Both the position numbers and the translations under genes were made by a program. A stretch of DNA of 59,719 nt from Deltaproteobacteria bacterium. GTDB lineage: Bacteria; Desulfobacterota; Desulfuromonadia; Desulfuromonadales; Geopsychrobacteraceae. The stretch is from contig JAJRWF010000019.1 of the NCBI GenBank assembly GCA_024276905.1, positions 1-59,719 on the forward strand. The letters are read 5' to 3'. The notes under the pieces are model-generated. The model had not been told where the DNA came from. It saw only the letters and a program-made list of their open reading frames with translations, and did no database searches. This document shows, piece after piece, positions 39,776 to 47,153 of this stretch (positions are counted from its first letter, which is position 1; each line of letters opens with the position of its first letter).

Positions 39776-40417
39776 ATGCCAACTCCGGGCGAGGCAGAAA
39801 CACTGCTTGATCGACTCGAGCAGATCTATCCTGATGCGGTATGTGCTCTGCACTATACTTCTGCCTGGCAGTTGCTGGTTGCAACCATTCTTTCGGCTCA
39901 ATGTACGGACAAACGGGTTAATCTGGTGACAAGAGCCCTTTTTCAACAACTGCCGACGGTCGAGAGAATGGCGGAGGCCAGTCTGGAAGAGGTTGAGGAG
40001 TTGATTCGCTCAACCGGCTTTTATCGTAACAAGGCCAGACACCTGATTGGTTGTGCGCAGAGGCTGCTGGGGCAACATTCCGGTCAGGTTCCGGCTCAAC
40101 TCAAGGATCTGATCGCATTGCCGGGAGTCGGGCGCAAGACCGCCAACGTGGTCCTCGGCAATATTTTCAACATTCCGGGCATGGTGGTTGATACTCATGT
40201 TATGCGGTTAAGTCGACGTTTTGGCTGGACACAGAAAAGTGCTCCGGAAAAAATCGAAGCAGAACTCTGTGTTCTACTGCCTCCGGCCCGTTGGACCCAA
40301 TGCGGACATACCCTGATCGAACATGGCCGCGCCTGTTGTAAGGCCCCGCTACCTTACTGCAGCAACTGTCCGGTTGTCGATCTTTGCCCGCGGATCGGGG
40401 TCGATAAAAGTCACTGA
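39776..40417 (+). CDS. nth: Endonuclease III
   Basis: DNA glycosylase/AP lyase for oxidised pyrimidines. The helix-hairpin-helix LPGVGRKTANVVLG has the catalytic Lys, followed by the catalytic Asp in MVVDTHVMRLSRR. The C-terminal cysteines CCKAPLPYCSNCPVVDLC bind the [4Fe-4S] cluster. Length 213 aa is normal. Its stop overlaps a possible start of the downstream esterase. Confidence 0.96.
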   Translation: MPTPGEAETLLDRLEQIYPDAVCALHYTSAWQLLVATILSAQCTDKRVNLVTRALFQQLPTVERMAEASLEEVEELIRSTGFYRNKARHLIGCAQRLLGQHSGQVPAQLKDLIALPGVGRKTANVVLGNIFNIPGMVVDTHVMRLSRRFGWTQKSAPEKIEAELCVLLPPARWTQCGHTLIEHGRACCKAPLPYCSNCPVVDLCPRIGVDKSH

Positions 40418-40447
40418 TTGAGCGGACGGGCATCGATGGGAAGAGTT

Positions 40448-41338
40448 ATGAGTAAATTCCCCTGCAACAGACTTTACATGGTTCTTCAGGCGGTCTGCCT
40501 GGTTGTCATTTTTCTCCTCCCGTCATCCTCTGGTGCTGCCAGTAAAATTATCACGCGCACAATGCCGTCGCAGCTGTTGGCTGCGGACTATCCCTATACC
40601 CTCTACCTGCCAGATGGTTATGAGAGTGGCTCGTTCCATTATCCGGTTCTTTATCTGTTACATGGCAATGGTGGGAACGAAACAGACTGGAGCCGCAGGG
40701 GCCGCATTAAGGAAACCGTGGATCGGCTGATCAGAACGGGGCAGATCTCGCCCTTGCTTGTCGTTATGCCCGGTCACGGAACGTCCTGGTGGGTGGATGG
40801 TAACCAGGAACCTGCAGAAAGAGTCTTGATCAAAGAACTTATTCCTCATATCGACAAGACATTTCACAGCCTTGCTGGACGCAAGGGTCGAATGATTGCG
40901 GGGATTTCAGCCGGAGGCTACGGCACGGTCAATGCTGTTTTCAAATACCCGGAGCTTTTTGTTGCAGCTGCAGCGCTGAGTCCAGCAGTCTATGTGCCGA
41001 GACCGCCGTTGGGTTCCGCGGCGTACCGTGTCGCTCAGTTTCAGAAAGATGGCAGGTATGACCAGGCGACCTGGGAACGCTTGAATTATCCGACCAACTG
41101 GAAAAGCTACAAGGCGAAAAAAATGGTTGTTCCCTTGTACATCAGCAGTGGAGATCATGACCGTTTTGCGATCACCTGGCATGCATCACGTTTATTCCAG
41201 CTTCTTTTTGAATATCAGCCGCAAAGAGTCGAGCTGCGTGTCGTTGATGGAGATCATAACTGGCAGCTGTGGCGCAGTTCAATCGAAGAGGCACTAAAAT
41301 ATATGACAGCCTTTGCACGTCAGGCCGTTGAGAAGTGA
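40448..41338 (+). CDS. Secreted alpha/beta-hydrolase, putative esterase (esterase D/antigen 85 type)
   Basis: A signal segment (YMVLQAVCLVVIFLLPSSSGA) is followed by an alpha/beta-hydrolase: YPVLYLLHGNGGNETDW (oxyanion region), nucleophile elbow AGISAGGYGTVNA (Ser), SGDHDRFA (acid) and VDGDHNWQLW (His). This is the putative esterase family that includes feruloyl esterases and S-formylglutathione hydrolase. Length about 296 aa. The start is uncertain: ATG at 40448 or 40436, or TTG at 40418 overlapping the nth stop. Substrate unknown. Confidence 0.82.
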   Translation: MSKFPCNRLYMVLQAVCLVVIFLLPSSSGAASKIITRTMPSQLLAADYPYTLYLPDGYESGSFHYPVLYLLHGNGGNETDWSRRGRIKETVDRLIRTGQISPLLVVMPGHGTSWWVDGNQEPAERVLIKELIPHIDKTFHSLAGRKGRMIAGISAGGYGTVNAVFKYPELFVAAAALSPAVYVPRPPLGSAAYRVAQFQKDGRYDQATWERLNYPTNWKSYKAKKMVVPLYISSGDHDRFAITWHASRLFQLLFEYQPQRVELRVVDGDHNWQLWRSSIEEALKYMTAFARQAVEK

Positions 41339-41432
41339 AGCTCAATCAGTAACGGCGATTTCGGGCACGCAACAGGAATAAAGGGTACACTGGAAGGAGA
41401 ACACAGCCAAACTTAACCTCAAGGGGGTTTTT

Positions 41433-44072
41433 ATGCATAGAAATAACGGTATTTGTCACAAAACGCTGAATGTTGAAAATAAAAAGTATCAGTATTGCAG
41501 CATCAAACAGCTTGCTGCTGATCAGGGTGTCAGCCTGGACAGACTGCCGAAGACGATTCGTATTCTACTTGAAAACCTGTTGCGCAATCAGGATGGCAGT
41601 GATGCAGTCAAGCAACAACTTGACGCTATCCTTAACTGGCGCGTTGGAGAAGAGATCGCTTTTCGACCGGCTCGGGTGCTGATGCAGGATTTTACCGGTG
41701 TTCCGGCGATCGTCGATCTGGCCGCGATGCGTGATGCGGTGGTTGAGGCCGGTGGTGATCCGGCACGAATCAATCCGCAGATCCCGGTCGATCTGGTTAT
41801 CGACCACTCGGTGATGGTTGATCGCTACGGCAGTGCCGATGCCTTTCGCGTCAATGTTGAGGTTGAAATGCAGCGCAATCGCGAGCGCTATGCGTTTTTA
41901 CGTTGGGGGCAGAAGTCGTTCGACAATTTTCGGGTTGTTCCACCGGGAACCGGCATCTGTCATCAGGTGAACCTTGAATATCTGGCTCAGGCCGTCTGGA
42001 CCAGTCAGCAGGATGGTGAAACTCTGGCCTATCCCGATACCCTGGTCGGAACCGACAGTCACACCACCATGATCAACGGTCTCGGTGTCCTCGGTTGGGG
42101 GGTTGGCGGTATCGAAGCCGAAGCCGCGATGCTCGGCCAGCCGATTTCAATGTTGATTCCCGAAGTGGTCGGATTTCGACTTGTAGGAACCTTGGGTGAA
42201 GGTATTACCGCCACCGATCTGGTTCTGACCGTCACCGAACAGTTGCGCGCCCAGGGGGTAGTCGGAAAATTTGTCGAATTTTTCGGACCGGGTCTTGATC
42301 AGTTGCCGCTGGCGGATCGAGCAACGATCGCCAATATGGCGCCGGAATATGGTGCGACCTGTGGTTTTTTCCCGATCGACGAAATCGCGCTGGAATATCT
42401 GCAACTGACCGGACGTGAGCCGCAGCAGATTGCGCTGGTTGAAGCCTACTGCAGGGAGCAGGGCCTGTGGCGCGATGCGCATGAGATAGAGCCACAGTTC
42501 AGCGTCCTGCTCACGCTTGATCTGGCCGAGATCAAACCGAGTCTCGCCGGACCGAAACGACCACAGGACCGGGTTGTCATGCCGGAGCTGAAACAGGCTC
42601 TGGAAGAGTTCGTTCCGGCCGACAAATTGAACCAGCAGGTGAAGGTTAAGGGGGAAGATTTTACGCTGAACAGTGGTGATGTGGTGATCGCTGCCATCAC
42701 CAGTTGTACCAACACCTCAAACCCGGCGGTGATGATGGCGGCCGGATTGCTGGCACAAAAAGCTCAGGCTCTGGGACTGACCACCAAGCCCTGGGTCAAG
42801 ACCTCGCTGGCTCCCGGATCGAAGGTTGTCACCGACTACCTGGCTGCGGCCGGTCTGCAACCGGCTCTGGATGCGCTCGGTTTTCAGGTTGTCGGTTATG
42901 GCTGCACCACCTGTATCGGTAATTCGGGACCACTGAAAGGGCCGATTGCTGATGCGATCAGTGAAAATGACCTGTGGGTTTCTTCAGTGCTGTCGGGTAA
43001 TCGCAATTTCGAAGGCCGGATTCACCAACAGGTCAAGGCAAACTGGTTAGCTTCACCGCCGTTGATTGTTGCTTACGCACTGGCCGGGACCACCCGTATC
43101 GATCTCAGCAGCGAGCCGCTCGGTACCGGCACCGACGGACAAGCAGTTTACCTGCGTGATCTCTGGCCGACGAATTCCGAGGTTGCCGCGAAGGTGCAGC
43201 TGGTTGATGTCCAGATGTTCCGTCAGGAATATGCTGCGGTTTTCGATGGCGATTCCCAGTGGCAACAATTACCCGTTCCCGAAGGACAGACCTATAACTG
43301 GGATGAAAACTCGACCTATATTCGCCAGCCGTCATTCTTTGCGGTGCCGAAACGGATAGCGGAATTCAGCGGCTTCAAGAATGCGCGGATTCTGGCATTG
43401 CTCGGCAATTCCATTACCACTGATCATATTTCACCGGCCGGGGCCATCAAGGCCGAGAGTCCGGCCGGGCGCTATCTGCAGGAGCAGGGTATTGCCGAGG
43501 TCGATTTCAATTCCTATGGGTCGCGACGTGGAAATCATGAGGTGATGGTGCGCGGGACTTTCGCCAATATCCGGTTACGCAACAAAATGGTTCCCGAGCT
43601 TGAAGGAGGATTTACTCGCCAGCTGCCTGCTGGAGAAGCGGTGTCGATTTTTGATGCCGCCGCCGGATATGCGGCAGAACAACAACCGCTGGTGGTGATT
43701 GCCGGTCGCGAATACGGCACCGGTTCCAGTCGTGACTGGGCCGCCAAGGGGACTTTACTGCTGGGGATAAAAGCGGTGATCGCCGAAAGCTACGAGAGAA
43801 TCCATCGTTCCAACCTGGTGGGGATGGGGATTCTACCACTGCAGTTCGTGGATGGAGCGAACAGCGAAACTCTCGGACTGAATGGCGAAGAGCTTATCAG
43901 TCTGCCCTATGGTGGCCGACTGCAGCCGAAGATGGAACTGCCGTTGGTGATCGAACGCCCCGGAGGGGGAAAGATTGAGTTGAAACTGCTCTGTCGGATC
44001 GATACCGAGGATGAAGTTGCCTATTACCAAAGCGGCGGTATACTCAACTACGTACTGGGTCGGCTGGTTTGA
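41433..44072 (+). CDS. acnA: Aconitate hydratase A
   Basis: Interconverts citrate and isocitrate in the TCA cycle. The cluster cysteines are in AITSCTNTSNPAVMMAA and YGCTTCIGNSGP. SITTDHISPAGAI and REYGTGSSRDWAAKG are the C-terminal domain signatures, with IDHSVMVDRYG and VGTDSHTTMINGLGVLGWGVGG in the N-terminal domains. Length 879 aa is normal for AcnA/IRP1-type enzymes. AAGGGGG five bases before the ATG. Complete TCA enzymes fit the acetate-oxidising lifestyle suggested by pckA. Monocistronic by appearance. Confidence 0.97.
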   Translation: MHRNNGICHKTLNVENKKYQYCSIKQLAADQGVSLDRLPKTIRILLENLLRNQDGSDAVKQQLDAILNWRVGEEIAFRPARVLMQDFTGVPAIVDLAAMRDAVVEAGGDPARINPQIPVDLVIDHSVMVDRYGSADAFRVNVEVEMQRNRERYAFLRWGQKSFDNFRVVPPGTGICHQVNLEYLAQAVWTSQQDGETLAYPDTLVGTDSHTTMINGLGVLGWGVGGIEAEAAMLGQPISMLIPEVVGFRLVGTLGEGITATDLVLTVTEQLRAQGVVGKFVEFFGPGLDQLPLADRATIANMAPEYGATCGFFPIDEIALEYLQLTGREPQQIALVEAYCREQGLWRDAHEIEPQFSVLLTLDLAEIKPSLAGPKRPQDRVVMPELKQALEEFVPADKLNQQVKVKGEDFTLNSGDVVIAAITSCTNTSNPAVMMAAGLLAQKAQALGLTTKPWVKTSLAPGSKVVTDYLAAAGLQPALDALGFQVVGYGCTTCIGNSGPLKGPIADAISENDLWVSSVLSGNRNFEGRIHQQVKANWLASPPLIVAYALAGTTRIDLSSEPLGTGTDGQAVYLRDLWPTNSEVAAKVQLVDVQMFRQEYAAVFDGDSQWQQLPVPEGQTYNWDENSTYIRQPSFFAVPKRIAEFSGFKNARILALLGNSITTDHISPAGAIKAESPAGRYLQEQGIAEVDFNSYGSRRGNHEVMVRGTFANIRLRNKMVPELEGGFTRQLPAGEAVSIFDAAAGYAAEQQPLVVIAGREYGTGSSRDWAAKGTLLLGIKAVIAESYERIHRSNLVGMGILPLQFVDGANSETLGLNGEELISLPYGGRLQPKMELPLVIERPGGGKIELKLLCRIDTEDEVAYYQSGGILNYVLGRLV

Positions 44073-44137
44073 TTCTGACGGTCCAGAGTTATCGAGTCGA
44101 GAAAGGATATAGACGGTTCGGGTAAAGGAGAGAGCAG

Positions 44138-44317
44138 ATGAATCTGACCGAGATCAAACAGTTGGCAAGGGATCGCGGGATTGTCCCGGGACGGATGCGC
44201 AAGGCAGAGTTGATACATTGTCTGCAGTCTCAGGAAGGCAATCCCCAGTGCTATGCGACAAATACCTCAGACCACTGTGGACAGTCTCATTGTCTCTGGC
44301 GTTCCGACTGCAGCTGA
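44138..44317 (+). CDS. Small SAP/Rho-N-like protein with four-cysteine tail
   Basis: A 59-residue protein. The N-terminal half (MNLTEIKQLARDRGIVPGRM, KAELIHCLQ) has the helix-extended loop-helix pattern of SAP or Rho-N nucleic-acid-binding motifs. The tail has Cys spaced C-x8-C-x4-C-x5-C (CYATNTSDHC...CLWRSDC), suggesting metal binding. AAAGGAG precedes the ATG. Similar small proteins are familiar from Geobacter relatives, without known function. It ends three bases from the end of the convergent trmO frame. Confidence 0.75.
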   Translation: MNLTEIKQLARDRGIVPGRMRKAELIHCLQSQEGNPQCYATNTSDHCGQSHCLWRSDCS

Positions 44318-44320
44318 TAT

Positions 44321-45046
44321 TTACCCTGTAGACTTGTCGGCCTTCAATAGCGGAGAGATGGAAAGAACCAGTGCCGTCTCTCCGTCCATCTGCCACCTCA
44401 GGTTCAAATCGTAGAGTCTGACACCGTAACACTTTTCATCGGTCTTTTTCCCACGATAGGCGGGACGCGGATCCTGCGCCAGCAGTTAGTGAATTGTTCG
44501 CTGCAGGTGCGGATAGTTCTCGCGGAGTTCTTCCAGCTGTTGTTCTGCCTGGGGGCTAAAATTCACGGCGATAGTCGCGGGACGATGAAGAGCAAAGGCC
44601 CCTGTTGCCTGAGGCAGGGAGTCGGTGTAGGGAAGATAGGGTTTGATGTCGAGAATCGGTGTCCCATCGACCAGGTCGGTTCCGCGCAGACGCAGCACTG
44701 AACCGGATGTTTTCCATTCGGTACCAAGCAGTTCGACCGCAGAGAGCCCCAGCGGGTTGGGCCGAAAAGGAGAACGGCTGGCAAAAACTCCGACTCGTTG
44801 ATTGCCGCCGAGACGTGGCGGACGTACAGTCGGATGCCAGGGGCGGTCGAGATTCTGGTGAAAGAGAAAAATCAGCCAGATATGGCTGAAATCTTCGAGA
44901 CCGCGCAGGGCCTCCCGTTGATTACAGAAAGGCAGCAGTTCCAGTTCGGCTTCGATAATGGTGACCAGACCAGGTTGTCGCGGGACCGCAAATTTTTCTT
45001 TGAACGGTGAGCGGATTATACCGATCGGTTGCAGGTTGATCTCCAT
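44321..45046 (-). pseudogene. trmO: tRNA (adenine37-N6)-methyltransferase TrmO, interrupted by in-frame TAA
   Basis: Methylates t6A37 of tRNAs with SAM. The N-terminal beta-barrel domain is intact: IGIIRSPFKEKFAVPRQPGL, LRGLEDFSHIWLIFLFH, RVGVFASRSPFRPNPLGLSAVELL and LRGTDLVDGTPILDIKPYLPYTD. A TAA at 44488-44486 (codon 187) stops it after QRTIH, but the same frame continues LLAQDPRPAYR...YGVRLYDLNLRW to TAA at 44321, exactly the conserved C-terminal domain (E. coli has EVLAQDPRPAYR). The full frame is 241 residues, matching the family. GAA to TAA is the simplest change. The truncated product would lack the conserved DPRPAYR motif. Confidence 0.85.
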
Positions 45047-45071
45047 CCCGCCTCTCCTTTGTTGTTCCGTT

Positions 45072-45962
45072 TCAATTCAGCAGTTTTTTCCCACCCTGAC
45101 GACTCAAAAATACACCCGAAAAAACAATAATGACTGCCAGCCATTGCCAGTTTGTCAGGCGCTCCGCCAGCAGCACAGAACCGAGGATAACACTGAAAAC
45201 CGGGATCAGGTTAACAAATGCCGCGGCCTGACTGGCGGGAATACGACTGACGCCGAAATTATAGAGTCCATAAGCACCAAGGGTAATAAAGGTTCCGAGG
45301 TAGATTACTGCAAGGCCCGGCCCGGTAATCCAGTGCTCGGGTAAACCGACGTCGGCGGGAAGGAGAAAAAACGCGAAAAAAATGCTGCCGATAAACGCCT
45401 GTACTGCCGTCAGAAAGAGTGGTGAATAGCGTCCGCTGAGGTGTTTGAGGCAGATGGTGTACCCGGTGGCACAGATCATCGCGGCCAGTTCAAAAAGGTT
45501 ACCGAGCAAGGGCGCCGGAGAGCTGCTGGTCGCTTCTGCCGCCAGGCTGAGGAGAATGGCCCCACAGATCGCGATAAAAAACCCGATCAGGGTCAGACGG
45601 CTGATTCGTTCCTTGAGCAGTGCCCAGGCAGCGACCGCAACCAGCAGCGGCAGGATCGCGGTAATCATCCCGGCCTGCGAGGCACTGGTGTTTTCCAGCG
45701 CTTTGGCTTCAAAAATAAAATAGAGGCAGGGCTCGAAGATTGCCATCAGCAGCAGGTAGCGCAGATCCTGCCGCCGCCACTTGATACGAAAGAAACCGGG
45801 GAGAAAGGGTAAAAAACAGAGACTGGCGACCAGCATGCGTCCGAAGATGACCTGCATCGGATGGTAGCCGGTAAAAGCGATCTTCAGGGCAACAAACGAA
45901 CTGGCCCAGAGCAGCATGGCCAGCAGCAGGCTTAAGGTGGCTGTGGATCTGGGTTGAGACAA
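45072..45962 (-). CDS. DMT-superfamily (EamA) transporter
   Basis: Ten hydrophobic helices in two homologous halves of five, each an EamA domain (LLLAMLLWASSFVALKIAF at the start of the first; FELAAMICATGYTICLKHLSG at the start of the second; ASQAAAFVNLIPVFSVILGSVLL late in the second). Inner-membrane exporter of metabolites or amino acids; substrate unknown. Length 296 aa. No ATG is suitable; a TTG at 45962 has AGGAG six bases upstream and gives the right N-terminus. The longer open frame extending to 46316 overlaps the divergent gdpD and is not believed. Confidence 0.88.
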   Translation of the reverse strand: MSQPRSTATLSLLLAMLLWASSFVALKIAFTGYHPMQVIFGRMLVASLCFLPFLPGFFRIKWRRQDLRYLLLMAIFEPCLYFIFEAKALENTSASQAGMITAILPLLVAVAAWALLKERISRLTLIGFFIAICGAILLSLAAEATSSSPAPLLGNLFELAAMICATGYTICLKHLSGRYSPLFLTAVQAFIGSIFFAFFLLPADVGLPEHWITGPGLAVIYLGTFITLGAYGLYNFGVSRIPASQAAAFVNLIPVFSVILGSVLLAERLTNWQWLAVIIVFSGVFLSRQGGKKLLN

Positions 45963-46146
45963 ACGGGACTCCTGTTTGGTCAGAGTAAACGAAAGCACCT
46001 TAGCGGTTTTGAACCGCAGGAACCAGTAAAACCTTTTGCGGTCGAGAAACGTCCAATAAAACTCAGCCGCGTCCGGGGTGAAGAGACTTTTCTTTGTCGA
46101 AATAGCAGGTATAGTTGAGACACCTTTTTTGCCGAGGAGAGCTTTT

Positions 46147-46833
46147 GTGTCCCACCCCGTTGTTATTGCCCACCGTGGTGCCAGTGGAACCTGCCCTGAG
46201 AATACCTTGTTGGCATTTCGCACGGCTCTCGAAGTCGGAGCAAACTGGCTGGAACTTGATGTGCAGCTGATTGAAAATGAACTGGTGGTTTTCCATGACG
46301 ATGATTTGGAGCGCACGACAGATGGTTCAGGGCCATTGGCCGCATCTTCATTGGACTCCCTTCGCCGTCTTGACGCCGGAGCGGGGGAGAAAATTCCGTT
46401 ACTGCAGGAGGTTCTTGACCTCGCTCTCGGAAAAGCTGAGGTGAATATTGAACTTAAGGGGGCCGGGACCGCTGTCGCAACAGCGGCATTATTGACAAGG
46501 CTTTTTGTCGATACAAAACTGGAGCCTGAAGATCTTCTGATCTCTTCACTGAAGATGGAAGAATTGCGTTATTTTCAGACGCTGATGCCGCAGGTCAGGC
46601 GTGCCCCGGTTTACGAACAACTTCCGCTGGATTTTGAGCAACAATTGAAACAGTTTGCTCCTTGGTCGGTTCATCTGCACAGGTTGCTGGTTACGGAGGC
46701 TGTTGTCAGACAGATCCAGCAGACGGGCAGTAAGTTGTTTGCCTGGACTGTCAACCGGACCGATGACGCAGAGAGGCTTTCTGCTTTGGGAGTAGAGGGT
46801 TTTTTTACCGATTTCCCGGAAAAATTTCTATAA
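46147..46833 (+). CDS. Glycerophosphodiester phosphodiesterase
   Basis: Hydrolyses glycerophosphodiesters from lipid turnover to glycerol-3-phosphate and an alcohol. VVIAHRGASGTCPENTLLAF carries the catalytic HRG and the metal-binding Glu-Asn; ANWLELDVQLIENELVVFHDDDLERTTDG has the ELD and HD motifs, and VNIELKG and LFAWTVNRTDDAERL follow. Length 228 aa (cytosolic type, no signal peptide). GAGGAGA six bases before the GTG at 46147 sets the start. Divergent from the DMT transporter. Confidence 0.92.
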   Translation: MSHPVVIAHRGASGTCPENTLLAFRTALEVGANWLELDVQLIENELVVFHDDDLERTTDGSGPLAASSLDSLRRLDAGAGEKIPLLQEVLDLALGKAEVNIELKGAGTAVATAALLTRLFVDTKLEPEDLLISSLKMEELRYFQTLMPQVRRAPVYEQLPLDFEQQLKQFAPWSVHLHRLLVTEAVVRQIQQTGSKLFAWTVNRTDDAERLSALGVEGFFTDFPEKFL

Positions 46834-46870
46834 AGGACGCAGCAAGCAAACCGAAACCAAGGGGATCAGG

Positions 46871-47116
46871 ATGACAGAGCTTGAAAAATATTGTTCACGT
46901 TTTGGCAAGATTGCAGTAGAAAATGGGTTTCTGAGTGCCGATCAATTGCAGCAGGCGTTGTGGGATCAGGTGAGTGACAATCTCGCTGATCGTCCTCACC
47001 GGGTTCTTGGTGCGATCTGTTTTGATCACGGTTGGATGACTCCGGGGCAGATCGAAGACGTCCTGAATATCATGTTCAAAAACAACATGTCCCGGCGAGA
47101 AGAAGAAAACGAGTAA
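46871..47116 (+). CDS. Conserved small protein of unknown function
   Basis: An 81-residue soluble protein, helical and charged, starting MTELEKYCSRFGKIAVENGF. It has two similar short helical units (GKIAVENGFLSADQLQQAL and GAICFDHGWMTPGQIEDVL), a pattern like the N-terminal MshEN/GspE-type domain in which a helix pair ends in an L-x3-L or I-x2-VL motif. Such small proteins occur in Desulfuromonadales. AAGGGGATCAGG precedes the ATG. It follows gdpD by 37 bases on the same strand and may be co-transcribed. Function unknown. Confidence 0.7.
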   Translation: MTELEKYCSRFGKIAVENGFLSADQLQQALWDQVSDNLADRPHRVLGAICFDHGWMTPGQIEDVLNIMFKNNMSRREEENE

Positions 47117-47153
47117 ACTGATTGCCGAAGTTCAGTTTCGTTGCTGGGTCTGA

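Noticed and set aside
45963-46316. Long N-terminal extension of the DMT transporter frame
   Set aside because: It overlaps the divergent gdpD gene and is low-complexity Ser/Thr-rich; a TTG with AGGAG at 45962 gives the proper transporter start.
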